A stretch of DNA of 64,000 nt from Chloroflexota bacterium (GTDB lineage: Bacteria > Chloroflexota > UBA11872 > VXOZ01). The notes below the pieces were generated by a model that was given only the letters and a program-made list of their open reading frames with translations, made no database searches and was not told the origin of the DNA. The DNA lies in contig CATQHC010000009.1 in NCBI GenBank assembly GCA_958295775.1, forward strand, positions 496,001 to 560,000, given 5' to 3'. Each line of letters opens with the position of its first letter. Positions within the stretch are counted from its first letter, which is position 1. This document shows positions 52,828-64,000 of the stretch, piece after piece. The translations under genes were made by a program, and so were the position numbers.

Positions 52828-55375
52828 GCGGATACCGCTCCAGAAGGTAAAGAAGGCGTTTATCGTCTACAAGTTCTACGCGGCTGTCCCGGAACTCTTG
52901 CCAAGCACTCTTTGAAAACGTCCCGTTCGTCACGACAACTGCGTTCGTGGCGTCCGGTTTACTGCCAAGCACACCCGCAAGCTGACGTACAACTGGTACA
53001 CCAACGACACTTTCACTCTCGGTATGCTTGCACTGGATAAGACGCTTCTCCCGAGCCCCGATTGCCTGTCGCTCTGCGACAACGTCTACGCCTCCGTCAC
53101 GACTATCGCGTGTCTTGTCTGCCCGATAGCCCATTGCCTGATAGAGCCGCGCAACAAGCTCTTCAAACTCAGACGGACTAAGCTCCCGCAGTCGTTGCTT
53201 GTCCCAAGGACCCGACCATCGGGGTGCGCGCGACGCACCCAGTCCCTCGTCAGCTCTATGAGAGTGACCCAAACGCGATCCGTCATTCCCGCTTTCGCGG
53301 GAATCCATCTTCTCTTGGCGAGCGCGCTGTTCCGGCAACGGCAGGCCCATTACCTCAAGCAAGTCTTCTAGTGTGAGCTTTTCTTCAACCTCGCTCTGGG
53401 CTTCACTAGGGTCCTCTACATACGCCTTGAAAAGCGCTTCCTTACCTTGAAGATTCTCGTAGATGCCCTCCTCGACCGTGTCTATAGTGAAGAGAGACGT
53501 ATTGAAGACTGTTTTCCCCTGGCCAATGCGCAACACTCGTCCCAACGCCTGCTTGTGCGTCGCTGGGTTCCACCAGTGATCAAACAGAATGACATGGTTC
53601 GCTTTCTGCAGATTCAAGCCCACGCCTCCCGCTTTCAGACCCATCAACAGCACTCGGAAGCTAGAATCGTCCTCAAAGGTCTTCAGTAATTCTTCGCGCC
53701 GCCCGGTGCCCAGCTTGCCATCATAGATATCCAACATCTGGAAGTCACGCTCCAGTCCTTCTTTGAGAGAAGGCAAAGAGACCCCTGGGTACTGCGAAAA
53801 GATCAGGATTTTATCTTCGGGCGCAATTTCACGGAGGTGCTCTGTCAGGTAATCGGCCTTTGCGCTGCTGCCTGTCTCCGGGTCGAAATTGCAGAGTTGT
53901 TTGAGCTTTTGAAACCGCGCAAAGACATGCACCTTCGTCACGTTCTCTCCCAAGTCGCGTATCTCCTCCTGCGCTTCATTGAGCGCAGCATTATAGGCAA
54001 CGCGCTGCTCCGGCGTAAGCCTCAACCATCGCTCTTCTTCAACCACTGGCGGGAGATCAAGCACATCTTCCTGTCGCCGCCGCAGCATGAGAGGCCGCAT
54101 GAGTTCCTCCCTTTCTTCAGGTGAGCGCCATTCCCATAGCGCAAGTGCATCAATGCATCTCTTTACGTGTGCTGCCACTGTGGCGTCTACGGCAACAAGT
54201 TTCAGTATGCTCGCAAGGTCATCCGGTTTGTTTTCCAAGGGTGTTGCCGTCAGCGCCCAACAGCGTCTACGCGGTAGGCCTCGCACCGCCCGCGTTACCC
54301 TTGCGTTGGGATTCTTGACCTTGGCGGCTTCATCCAGAATCACGAGCTCGAATTCCGCCAGTTGCTGCACTTTCGGCAAGTCTTCTCGTAGCGTCTCGTA
54401 CGACACAACCCAGACGTGCGCTGGCACTTCCCACTGTTGCGCCCGCTGTTCCTTGGTGCCGTCAACCACCTGAACCCGCACTTCGCGCTGCGCCCATAGA
54501 TCCCATTCTCGCTGCCAGTTTATGAGCACAGACTTCGGCGCTACCGTCAAGATGCGGATCACACTTGCCTTCCTAAGCAAGACACGGGCCGCCACAATCG
54601 CCTGCGCCGTCTTGCCTAGACCCATTTCGTCCGCCAGCAACGCGCCGCGCCGTTCTACAAGGAATTCAATGCCTTGAACTTGATAAGGCACAAGCTTCTT
54701 ACCGTCGGGAAACGGGAATACGCTCGTAAAGGTCTTTGGGTCAAGTGGCGGCTGCAAATAGAGCCACAAGAGTTCAAGCACATCCGCGATCGAGACGCCC
54801 TTTTCCTTTGTCGGCGGCTTCTTCTGCTTTGCGGTGCGCTCGCGGCGGCAGGTTTCGCAAGAACCGCGCGGCAAGCCATGCTTGCATGCAGTGGCAGCAG
54901 CACTCCCCAGCGACGGCAGTAAGGAGGGTTGCTCGGAAGCAGCGTCGTCAGCAGCGGTTCGCCCTACGATTCTCACGTTCTTGCCGAGCAAGTCAATCAT
55001 ATCGTGTACAGCAGGAAAGGGCATTGTCGTGACAGACTGAAGCAATGCCAGCGCGTCGAAGACCTCCACGTCCGCCTCTATGCCGACCTCCATAGACAGT
55101 ACACTCGGCGCGTCAATATGCGCAGGCACCACGTAGGTGCTCACTGCCGCCAAAGCGAGATCATCGCTGCAGTGAGGCTCCGCCAGCATTGGAACATCTA
55201 CTGCCTCCGACGAAAGCGGCACAAACTTCTGCAACGTGTGATGAGGGAAAACCTTGTGGATTTCGTTCAAAGCACGAGGCGTAAGTCCGGTGTCAAGCCG
55301 GTCAACCTCAAGCAACTGCGGCAGTGAAAACGGCGCTGCCCGTTTTGCGGCATTGAGGCGAAGTTCTCCCAACAT
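52820..55375 (-). CDS. SNF2-family helicase fused to an Mrr-like nuclease domain
   Basis: An 851-residue protein. The N-terminal region (1-230) carries CKHGLPRGSCETC (about 162-175), a probable zinc motif. A SWI2/SNF2 motor follows: Walker A DEMGLGKTAQ near 252, DEAAKVKN near 347, LTATPLENK, and the second lobe ending in DHWWNPATHKQALGRVLRIGQ. The C-terminal 120 residues start SPSEFEELVARLYQAMGY and carry GGVDVVA and IQCKH (about 760 and 780), the PD-(D/E)XK pattern of Mrr-type restriction nucleases. [12 protein letters not shown] near residue 690 comes from a family A palindrome inserted in frame between the two parts. It is the second gene of a two-gene operon, 14 bases after the 182-residue gene. 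Probably acts on DNA, possibly in defence. Confidence 0.87.
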   Translation of the reverse strand: MLGELRLNAAKRAAPFSLPQLLEVDRLDTGLTPRALNEIHKVFPHHTLQKFVPLSSEAVDVPMLAEPHCSDDLALAAVSTYVVPAHIDAPSVLSMEVGIEADVEVFDALALLQSVTTMPFPAVHDMIDLLGKNVRIVGRTAADDAASEQPSLLPSLGSAAATACKHGLPRGSCETCRRERTAKQKKPPTKEKGVSIADVLELLWLYLQPPLDPKTFTSVFPFPDGKKLVPYQVQGIEFLVERRGALLADEMGLGKTAQAIVAARVLLRKASVIRILTVAPKSVLINWQREWDLWAQREVRVQVVDGTKEQRAQQWEVPAHVWVVSYETLREDLPKVQQLAEFELVILDEAAKVKNPNARVTRAVRGLPRRRCWALTATPLENKPDDLASILKLVAVDATVAAHVKRCIDALALWEWRSPEEREELMRPLMLRRRQEDVLDLPPVVEEERWLRLTPEQRVAYNAALNEAQEEIRDLGENVTKVHVFARFQKLKQLCNFDPETGSSAKADYLTEHLREIAPEDKILIFSQYPGVSLPSLKEGLERDFQMLDIYDGKLGTGRREELLKTFEDDSSFRVLLMGLKAGGVGLNLQKANHVILFDHWWNPATHKQALGRVLRIGQGKTVFNTSLFTIDTVEEGIYENLQGKEALFKAYVEDPSEAQSEVEEKLTLEDLLEVMGLPLPEQRARQEKMDSRESGNDGSRLGHSHRADEGLGASRAPRWSGPWDKQRLRELSPSEFEELVARLYQAMGYRADKTRDSRDGGVDVVAERQAIGAREKRLIQCKHTESESVVGVPVVRQLAGVLGSKPDATNAVVVTNGTFSKSAWQEFRDSRVELVDDKRLLYLLERYPPT
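53280..53316. repeat. Dispersed palindrome, family A, inside the SNF2-Mrr gene
   Basis: Identical over 37 bases to the copy at 6821-6857, including flanks. It sits at the boundary between the helicase and nuclease parts of the gene and keeps the frame. Confidence 0.88.
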
Positions 55376-55389
55376 GGCAAATCTCCCAG

Positions 55390-55938
55390 TTAGCGAAAGC
55401 GTTCGTCCTCTATTTGGAGCACGCTCACCGCCTTCTCAATCCGCTCAAACGGCTCAAAGAGGTCAATGCTATCGGCTATATGACGAAAAAGCTCTTCTGC
55501 TTCACGAATGTCATCCTTGTATTGAGGATCGGCCTCTAGTGAAACGGGTTGGGTTCGTTTCGACTCTACGGTAACGCCGGACGAGTCGCTACCGACCGAT
55601 AGAGTTTCACCGACTCGACGCAGAAAGATGACAGGCCAGTTTGCCGCATCCCGCAGCCCTACGAGAAAGGGTTTGTCGACTAAGAGAATCTCCGGTTTCA
55701 CTTCAACCTTATCTAGAAGCGGTCTCCCGATTATGTCAATCCCCACGTGGGGCTCAAGTGAAGCTCCGTAGATCACTCTCTGCACTTGCGAGATTCTCAC
55801 CGGTGCCGTTACGCGAAATTCCTGCGGCACGCCCCGTTCATCCGTAATGAGTACCGCCCCCAAACGCCCTCCTTCTTGGTTGATAGCAAGCAGTGTGAGG
55901 AATCCTATTGCCAGCGCTTGCCCATTCCCGTCAGCCAT
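55390..55938 (-). CDS. Uncharacterised partner of the SNF2-Mrr protein
   Basis: A 182-residue protein with no domain I recognise. The first 110 residues are predicted beta-rich (ALAIGFLTLLAINQEGGRLG, APVRISQVQRVIYGASL, GRPLLDKVEVKPEILLVDK). The last 50 are acidic and helical (YKDDIREAEELFRHIADSID). AAGGAG lies 7 bases before the ATG. It is 14 bases upstream of the SNF2-Mrr start, which has its own ribosome-binding site, so both are made from one transcript. A helper or regulator of the helicase-nuclease is inferred from this coupling only. Confidence 0.72.
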   Translation of the reverse strand: MADGNGQALAIGFLTLLAINQEGGRLGAVLITDERGVPQEFRVTAPVRISQVQRVIYGASLEPHVGIDIIGRPLLDKVEVKPEILLVDKPFLVGLRDAANWPVIFLRRVGETLSVGSDSSGVTVESKRTQPVSLEADPQYKDDIREAEELFRHIADSIDLFEPFERIEKAVSVLQIEDERFR

Positions 55939-55966
55939 CAGTATTCTCCTTGTAGACGCAAACTGC

Positions 55967-55979
55967 TACCGTAACGGTA
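55967..55979. promoter_or_regulatory. Palindromic site TACCGTAACGGTA upstream of the SNF2-Mrr operon
   Basis: A 13-base palindrome (TACCGT, central A, ACGGTA) 29 bases before the ATG at 55938. It lies between a possible TACATT -10 element (55984-55979) and the ribosome-binding site, where a repressor would block transcription. No regulator has been identified. Confidence 0.4.
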
Positions 55980-56130
55980 ATGTATTCAGTGACTGGCAAG
56001 CAAGAACGCACATATGCTCGCTAGCGAGTCTTGCCAACCGTTGAGTCCGCAGCGTAGCGTAAAGATTGATTTCGGCTTTCGCCGGCATGACGGCCTAGCT
56101 GCTGTCTATCTTCATAGCAACAACGTGGTG

Positions 56131-56160
56131 GGCGCAGGTTGCAAACCTGCGCTACCGGAG
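56131..56160. repeat. Dispersed palindrome, family C
   Basis: GGCGCAGGTTGCAAACCTGC then GCTACC; core identical to 25891-25920. It lies upstream of the FAD oxidoreductase gene. Confidence 0.78.
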
Positions 56161-56227
56161 CAAACCACCTAAAACCCACTTTCATGGTAATGACGGATTT
56201 GTCAGGACGTTTGTAGGAGAGCCAGCC

Positions 56228-57814
56228 ATGACTTCTTCGTATGACGCCATCATCATCGGCGCGGGCCACAACGGACTCGTCACGGCCGGCTACCTGGCGC
56301 GCGCCGGTTGGAAGGTGCTGGTGTTGGAACGCCGACCCGTCGTCGGCGGGGCCTGTGTGACCGAGGCGGTATTCCCCGGCTATCGCGTCTCCACCGCTTC
56401 CTACCTGGTAAGCCTGCTCCAGGAAAAAGTGGTGCGCGAACTGGAGCTACCTCGTTATGGTTATAAGGTGTTCCCTAAGGATCCCGCGTACTTTGCGCCT
56501 TATCCCGACGGCCGCCACATGTTCATGTACCAAGACATGGCGCGCACCTGCCGGGAGATTGCCAAATTCTCAGCCCAAGATGCCGAGCGCTATCCCAACT
56601 ACGAGACGTACATCGAGCGCATCGCGAAACTCATCGAACCGCTCTTGCTGCAGCCGCCGCCCCAGTTCCCGCCCCAACGGCTCAACGACTGGCTCGACCC
56701 GCTGCGCGCGGGACGTACGCTGTTAGGTCTCTCTCCGAAACAGTTGGCGGATGCCGTCAAACTCATGACGCGCAGCGTACAGGCTATTCTGGACGAGTGG
56801 TTCGAATCCGACGCTCTCAAAGTCGCCCTTGCCACCGACGGCGTGATCGGCACGAACGGCGGGCCCCGCACACCGGGCACCGCCTATGTACTTCTGCATC
56901 ACGTCATGGGCGGCGTCGGCGGGGTGCGCGGCCTTTGGGGTTTTGTCGAGGGCGGCATGGGCGCGATCACCCAGGCGCTCGCGGCCTCGGCGCAAGCCCA
57001 CGGTGCGCAGATCCTCACAGACGCGCCGGTGGCCAAAGTGCGCACGCGCAACGACAGCGCCACAGGCGTGGTGCTCGCCGACGGGTCCGAATACGCGGGT
57101 AAAGTTGTCATTTCGAACGCCGACCCCAAGCGCACCTTCCTGAATCTCGTCGAGCGGAGCGCCCTGCCGGAGGAGTTCGTTGCGCAGATCGAGTCCTACC
57201 AGTGTGAAGGGTCGTCATTCAAGCTCAACCTCGCCCTGGGCGAGTTGCCGGACTATTCAGCCTTTCCCGGCACAACCCTCGGACCGCAACATAAAGGCAC
57301 GACCCATATCTGCCCCACCATGGAGTATCTGGAGCGGGCGTGGGACGATGCCAAATTTGGCAAGCCATCTGAACGACCACTGCTGGAGATCACCATTCCA
57401 ACCGCGTATGATTCCTCGCTCGCGCCCGCCGGCAAACACACAATGGGTGTTTTCGTGCAGTACGCGCCGTACACGCTGAGGGACAGCACGTGGCCGGAGG
57501 AGAAAGAGAGCTTTATTCGACGCATCATCGATACCCTTGCAGAATATGCGCCCAATCTGCCTGGCGTCATCGAGCACGTGCACGCCCTCTCTCCGCTGGA
57601 CCTGGAGCAGGAATACGGGCTCACCGGCGGCAACATATTCCACGGCGAGCTCAGTCTCGACCAACTCTTCTTCATGCGGCCCGTGCTGGGTTGGGCGCGT
57701 TACGCCACACCGGTCCGCAACCTCTATCTCTGCGGCTCCGGCACCCATCCCGGCGGCGGCGTTACCGGCGCTCCCGGTCACAACGCGGCCATGGAGCTAC
57801 TGCGAAAGCAGTAA
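56228..57814 (+). CDS. FAD-dependent oxidoreductase, phytoene desaturase-like (PYROXD2 type)
   Basis: A 528-residue flavoprotein. The dinucleotide-binding start is IIIGAGHNGLVTAGYLARAG with VLVLERR, then GGACVTEAVFPGYRVSTASY. The second FAD motif region near the C-terminus reads NLYLCGSGTHPGGGVTGAPGHNAAMEL, as in carotenoid-desaturase-like and PYROXD2 proteins. A substrate cannot be named; carotenoid genes are not nearby. There is no signal peptide. The ATG at 56228 has GGAGAG about 6 bases upstream. Confidence 0.88.
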   Translation: MTSSYDAIIIGAGHNGLVTAGYLARAGWKVLVLERRPVVGGACVTEAVFPGYRVSTASYLVSLLQEKVVRELELPRYGYKVFPKDPAYFAPYPDGRHMFMYQDMARTCREIAKFSAQDAERYPNYETYIERIAKLIEPLLLQPPPQFPPQRLNDWLDPLRAGRTLLGLSPKQLADAVKLMTRSVQAILDEWFESDALKVALATDGVIGTNGGPRTPGTAYVLLHHVMGGVGGVRGLWGFVEGGMGAITQALAASAQAHGAQILTDAPVAKVRTRNDSATGVVLADGSEYAGKVVISNADPKRTFLNLVERSALPEEFVAQIESYQCEGSSFKLNLALGELPDYSAFPGTTLGPQHKGTTHICPTMEYLERAWDDAKFGKPSERPLLEITIPTAYDSSLAPAGKHTMGVFVQYAPYTLRDSTWPEEKESFIRRIIDTLAEYAPNLPGVIEHVHALSPLDLEQEYGLTGGNIFHGELSLDQLFFMRPVLGWARYATPVRNLYLCGSGTHPGGGVTGAPGHNAAMELLRKQ

Positions 57815-58283
57815 TTGCAGAAATTATCATTATCACTCCAGTCCTGACGTGATGGCAGGCGGGAATCCTGTTCCTGCTGTCATTTCACACGGAGCGCAGC
57901 GTGTGAGGCATCATTAGTGTCGGGTTTTCATTAATAACGACTAGGCGCAATTGGCCCTGAACATATTTTTGGTTCAAGAAGACAATCATTCAACCTGACT
58001 TGGTTGCCGTCTCGGATCGGATGTGAGCCTAAGTAACCGGTGAATCAAATGAGGAACTAGCCCAGCCAAGGGCGTGGGCGGGAAGAGAGACTTCAAAAAT
58101 GAATTCCCGCTTGCGCGGGCGTGTCGGACAGGATCAAGGCTTCATCTCGAGCAACATGGGCACAGTCGAAGAGGCTACCAGCAAAGTTGTACCCAATAGC
58201 CCAAACTGTTACCATAGAAATAGTGTACCTTGGCGTAATTTGCGCTACGGACAGATATCTAATGTTGAGAGAGGAAAGACACT
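57815..58283. other. Intergenic stretch before rpoB
   Basis: Holds a decayed palindrome GAATTCCCGCTTGCGCGGGC at about 58100-58119 (related to family A) and a weak promoter candidate at 58187-58215. rplJ and rplL, often upstream of rpoB, are not here. Confidence 0.5.
58187..58215 (+). promoter_or_regulatory. Weak promoter candidate for rpoB (TTGTAC-17-TACCAT)
   Basis: TTGTAC (58187-58192), 17 bases, then TACCAT (58210-58215), 69 bases before the rpoB start. Matches are partial, so this is tentative. Confidence 0.3.
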
Positions 58284-61200
58284 ATGGCCATAAGCGGTAA
58301 AGCATTGCAGCAGCGCAACTATGGTAAGTTGCCGGAGATATTACCGCTACCTGACCTGATAGAACTACAAATGCGGTCATTCCGTTGGTTTCAGACCGAA
58401 GGGCTGCGCGAAGTCTTCGCGGAGATTTCTCCTATCGAAGACTTTACCGGCAAGAACTTCGAGTTGAGCTTCGAAGTGCCGGAGAACCCTTTTGATAGGC
58501 CGCCTTACGATGAGAACGAGTGCCGAAAACGCGACCTCACATACCAGTCGCCGCTGCGTGTGCGGGCAAAGCTGCTCATAAAGCAGACAGGCGAGATCAA
58601 AGAGATGACCGTCTTCATGGGCGACTTTCCGCTCATGAGCACGTCCGGCACGTTCATCTATAACGGCACGGAGCGTGTGGTGGTGAGCCAGTTGGTGCGC
58701 TCGCCGGGTGTCTACTACACCCGCCGGGAAGACCCGTCCGGCAGCCGTTATCTCTACAGCGCCAAGCTCATTCCCAATCGTGGCGCATGGCTGGAATTCG
58801 AGACCAGCGCCAAGGACATTTTGACCGTGAAGGTAGACAAGCGTCGCACCATTCCGGTAACAGCGCTCTTGCGCGCGGTCGGTTACGGGTCTGATTCAGA
58901 ATTGTTCGGCCTCTTCCACGAAGTCGATACGAATGACAGTCATCCCTATGTTGCCACCACCATCGGCGGGCAGGACGGTGCCCAGCGGCGCGATCCTTCG
59001 GACTCCCACGAGACCGGCTTGCGCGAAGTTTACAAGCGCATTCGGCCCGGCGATCCGGTCACGCTCGATAACGCCAAGAACCTCATCGAGTCAACATTCT
59101 TCAATAGTCGCCGCTACGACTTGGGCCGTGTGGGACGGTACAAGCTTAACAAGCGCTTGCAGATGCCCACGCCGCCTGAAGTACGCACGCTCACGCCGGA
59201 AGACCTCGTATACATCGTGCGGCGGCTCATCGAGCTCAACAATTCGCAGAATCCCCCGGACGACATCGATCACCTGGGGAACCGGCGCGTGCGCGCGGTG
59301 GGTGAGCTCTTGCAGAACCAGTTTCGCATCGGCCTGCTGCGCATGGAGCGTGTTATCAAGGAACGCATGACGCTCCAGGACCCGGCAACGGTAACGCCGG
59401 CAGCCCTGATCAACACCCGTCCGGTGGTTGCCGCAGTCCGCGAGTTCTTTGGCGGCAGCCAGCTTTCGCAGTTTATGGACCAGACCAACCCGCTTTCTGA
59501 GCTGGGGCACAAGCGCCGCCTCTCGGCCATGGGGCCGGGCGGTCTCTCGCGTGACCGCGCGGGCTTTGACGTGCGCGACGTGCATCACTCGCACTATGGC
59601 AGAATCTGCCCCATCGAGACTCCCGAAGGCCCGAACATCGGCCTGATCGGCAGTCTGGCCAGCTATGGGCGCGTCAACGATTACGGTTTTATAGAGACTC
59701 CCTATCGGCAAGTCTTCAAGTCTCTTACGTTCGCAGGCGATGGCGCCAATCTTATCGGCCACACGGTCGCTGAGGACGTTTCCAAAGGAAAGTCGGCGAT
59801 CATTTCTGCCGGCACCGTGATATCCGACAAAGAGATTGCGGCATTGAAGAAAGCCAGACTGCAAGGGACCGACATTGCCTTGCGGCCCTTTGCCAGCATG
59901 GACGCCGACGGGGTCTCCTATCTCTCCGCGGACGAGGAAGACCTGTACATCGTCTCCCAGGCAAATGCCCGCGTGAACGACGTGGGTGAGTTTGTGGAGG
60001 ACCGTGTCGCTTGCCGCGCCGGCGGGCAATTCCTGCAAGAGGTCCCGGAACGCATCGACTTCATGGACGTGTCGCCCAAGCAGATCGTGAGCGTGCCGAC
60101 GTCGCTCATACCCTTCTTGGAGCATGACGACGCAAACCGGGCGCTGATGGGCGCGAACATGCAACGCCAAGCGGTGCCGCTCCTCACACCGGAAGCGCCG
60201 TTGGTAGCCACCGGTATGGAGTGGAAAGCGGCGGAAGACTCCGGTCAGGTGCTCTGCGCTGACGTTGACGGCATTGTCAGCAGCGCTACCGCCCGCGAAA
60301 TCCGGCTGCTGGGCGATGACGGCGAGGAACACGTCTATCCTCTCAAGAAATTCGAGCGCACGAACGCTGCCACCTGTTTCAACCAGCGCGCAATTGTGCG
60401 CAAGGGTGAACGCGTGGTTGCGGGCCAACCGCTTGCGGATAGCTCTTCCACGGACAACGGCCAGCTTGCCCTCGGACAAAACGTGCTCTGCGCCTTCATG
60501 TTCTGGGAAGGCGGCAACTACGAGGACGCCATCATCATCAGCGACCGCGTGGTGCAGGACGACCTCTTCACTTCCGTTCACGTTGAGAAGTACGAATGCG
60601 AAGCGCGCGACACCAAGTTGGGACCCGAAGAGATTACGCGCGACATTCCCAACGTTGCTGAAGAAGCCCTGCACAATTTGGATGAGAACGGCGTCATCTA
60701 CGTGGGCGCGGAAGTCCACCCCGATGACATTTTGGTGGGCAAGGTCACGCCCAAGGGCGAAACGGACCTGACCGGTGAAGACCGGCTCCTGCGCGCCATC
60801 TTTGGCAAAGACGCCCGTGACGTCAAGGATACGTCGAAGCGCATGCCGGCCGGCGAGCACGGCAAAGTGGTAGACGTGCACATTTTCAACAAGGAAATGG
60901 GCGACGAACTTTCCAGCGGCGTCAATGAGATGGTCCGAGTATCGGTGGCCTCGAAGCGCAAGCTCATGGCCGGCGACAAAATGGCAGGCCGGCACGGCAA
61001 CAAGGGCGTGGTGGCACGCATCATGGCGGTAGAAGACATGCCGCACCTTGCCGATGGCACGCCGGTTGACATTGTGCTCAGTCCGCTGGGCGCGCCCTCA
61101 CGCATGAATCTCGGTCAAATACTTGAGGCGCATTTGGGCTGGGCGGCCCACGAACTGGGTTTCCAGGCCGTGGTGCCGGTCTTTGACAGCGCGGGCGAAG

Positions 61201-61745
61201 GTGAGATCGAGAGTGCATTGAATTCAGCGGGTCTGCCCAGCAACGGCAAAGACACGCTTTACGACGGCCGCTCCGGCGAAGCCTTCGACCAAGTAGTAAC
61301 GGTGGGCTGGGTGTACATGCTCAAGCTTGCCCACTTGGTAGAGAATAAAGTGCACGCGCGGTCCACCGGCCCCTACTCTCTGATTACGCAGCAGCCCTTG
61401 GGCGGCAAAGCCCAGTTTGGCGGCCAGCGTTTCGGTGAAATGGAGGTTTGGGCGTTGGAAGCCTATGGCGCCGCCTACACGTTGCAAGAGATGCTCACGG
61501 TAAAGTCCGATGACGTGCATGGCCGTGTGAAAACGTATGAGGCGATTGTCAAAGGGGAAGAAGTCCTCCAGCCGGGAATTCCGGAGTCTTTCAAAGTTCT
61601 CGTGAAGGAACTGCAGAGTCTCGCGCTGGCTGTTGAGGTGCTCAATGAGAATGAAGAAGAGATCCGCTTCCCCGAAGAAGGCGACTCAGACGGCCTGCCC
61701 GATCTTGGCGGCATCAACCTGCAAGGTCGCGAGCATCACGAATAG
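58284..61745 (+). CDS. rpoB: DNA-directed RNA polymerase subunit beta
   Basis: A 1153-residue beta subunit of normal length for a small RpoB without large lineage inserts. It keeps the rifampicin-pocket region ([40 protein letters not shown]), [20 protein letters not shown], and [15 protein letters not shown] near the active centre. The end [19 protein letters not shown] is typical. The ATG at 58284 has AGGAAAG upstream. rpoC follows 182 bases later, separated by repeats rather than the usual short spacer. Confidence 0.99.
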   Translation: MAISGKALQQRNYGKLPEILPLPDLIELQMRSFRWFQTEGLREVFAEISPIEDFTGKNFELSFEVPENPFDRPPYDENECRKRDLTYQSPLRVRAKLLIKQTGEIKEMTVFMGDFPLMSTSGTFIYNGTERVVVSQLVRSPGVYYTRREDPSGSRYLYSAKLIPNRGAWLEFETSAKDILTVKVDKRRTIPVTALLRAVGYGSDSELFGLFHEVDTNDSHPYVATTIGGQDGAQRRDPSDSHETGLREVYKRIRPGDPVTLDNAKNLIESTFFNSRRYDLGRVGRYKLNKRLQMPTPPEVRTLTPEDLVYIVRRLIELNNSQNPPDDIDHLGNRRVRAVGELLQNQFRIGLLRMERVIKERMTLQDPATVTPAALINTRPVVAAVREFFGGSQLSQFMDQTNPLSELGHKRRLSAMGPGGLSRDRAGFDVRDVHHSHYGRICPIETPEGPNIGLIGSLASYGRVNDYGFIETPYRQVFKSLTFAGDGANLIGHTVAEDVSKGKSAIISAGTVISDKEIAALKKARLQGTDIALRPFASMDADGVSYLSADEEDLYIVSQANARVNDVGEFVEDRVACRAGGQFLQEVPERIDFMDVSPKQIVSVPTSLIPFLEHDDANRALMGANMQRQAVPLLTPEAPLVATGMEWKAAEDSGQVLCADVDGIVSSATAREIRLLGDDGEEHVYPLKKFERTNAATCFNQRAIVRKGERVVAGQPLADSSSTDNGQLALGQNVLCAFMFWEGGNYEDAIIISDRVVQDDLFTSVHVEKYECEARDTKLGPEEITRDIPNVAEEALHNLDENGVIYVGAEVHPDDILVGKVTPKGETDLTGEDRLLRAIFGKDARDVKDTSKRMPAGEHGKVVDVHIFNKEMGDELSSGVNEMVRVSVASKRKLMAGDKMAGRHGNKGVVARIMAVEDMPHLADGTPVDIVLSPLGAPSRMNLGQILEAHLGWAAHELGFQAVVPVFDSAGEGEIESALNSAGLPSNGKDTLYDGRSGEAFDQVVTVGWVYMLKLAHLVENKVHARSTGPYSLITQQPLGGKAQFGGQRFGEMEVWALEAYGAAYTLQEMLTVKSDDVHGRVKTYEAIVKGEEVLQPGIPESFKVLVKELQSLALAVEVLNENEEEIRFPEEGDSDGLPDLGGINLQGREHHE

Positions 61746-61778
61746 CTCAGGCTTGAAGCCTATACCCGCCCGCAAGCA

Positions 61779-61830
61779 GATGGATTCCCGCTTGCCCGGG
61801 CGCCACGTAGCGCGGGGGCTAGTGCCTCGT
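61779..61830. repeat. Decayed palindromes (families A and B) between rpoB and rpoC
   Basis: GATTCCCGCTTGCCCGGGCG (61784-61803) resembles family A and GTAGCGCGGGGGCTAGTGCC (61807-61826) is a damaged family B copy. Both lie in the rpoB-rpoC gap. Confidence 0.5.
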
Positions 61831-61897
61831 TCGCGCGAAGTGACAACAAGAAACACTACCGACGAGACTTCCCCTCAGCACAGTAGTGCAGGATTGA

Positions 61898-64000
<2,103 letters not shown>

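Noticed and set aside
59091-61046. 651-codon open frame opposite rpoB
   Set aside because: Antisense shadow of rpoB in GC-rich sequence, His/Val-rich product without any domain.

Overview
The window is a high-GC bacterial chromosome segment, coding on both strands with short intergenic gaps. It carries core housekeeping genes (ilvD, lon, rpsO, secA, rpoB and the 5' part of rpoC). Around them lies an accessory repertoire: four Tat-type lipoprotein solute-binding proteins, three Gfo/Idh/MocA oxidoreductases, a sulfatase, a phytanoyl-CoA-type dioxygenase, two DUF3604 proteins and two M14-like peptidases. This mix, the RRxFLGG-type Tat lipoproteins and the coiled-coil insertion in RpoC suggest a Chloroflexota-like, possibly marine or host-associated bacterium. 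That assignment is an inference from gene style; no 16S rRNA or tRNA gene was seen.

Layout. 1-8.7 kb: a gene fragment at the left edge, ilvD, a broken GYD-domain gene, a DUF3604 protein, then a leftward group of AbrB-type regulator, aminoglycoside-phosphotransferase-like kinase and a divergent enolase, then a DUF4389 membrane protein. 9-18 kb: an M14 carboxypeptidase, a NYN-domain protein, the PHP-lon pair, a secreted CAP-domain protein and a second DUF3604 protein. 18.1-25 kb: a defence island with a large nuclease-methylase fusion, a Vsr endonuclease, a GHKL (MutL/MORC-like) ATPase that appears to end in a PD-(D/E)XK nuclease domain, and a cytosine-5 DNA methyltransferase. 25-44 kb: a catabolic and transport region (PhyH, duplicated Gfo/Idh, sulfatase, DegT aminotransferase, solute-binding proteins, M14-like protein, polysaccharide deacetylase, a complete zinc ABC transporter, an isochorismatase-like protein). 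44-49 kb: two more solute-binding proteins, a DUF6958 protein and rpsO. 49-64 kb: secA, an amidohydrolase-like protein, a SNF2 helicase-Mrr nuclease fusion with a small partner, a phytoene-desaturase-like oxidoreductase, rpoB and rpoC.

Two themes stand out. First, several families of short GC-rich palindromes are scattered through the window. Some copies lie in frame inside genes (the kinase and the SNF2 helicase), and one sits just upstream of the enolase-like gene beside a 21-bp tandem repeat. Second, several enzyme-family members lack residues normally needed for catalysis (the enolase-like protein, the second M14 protein, the isochorismatase-like protein, the amidohydrolase-like protein and the second DUF3604 protein). 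They may be paralogues with new roles or binding proteins.

The best candidates for an under-described system are the cytosine methylase / GHKL ATPase-nuclease / Vsr cassette and the two-gene SNF2-Mrr operon. Start codons were chosen from ribosome-binding sites and family length, so several genes are shorter than their longest open frame. All homology calls are from reading motifs; no database search was run.
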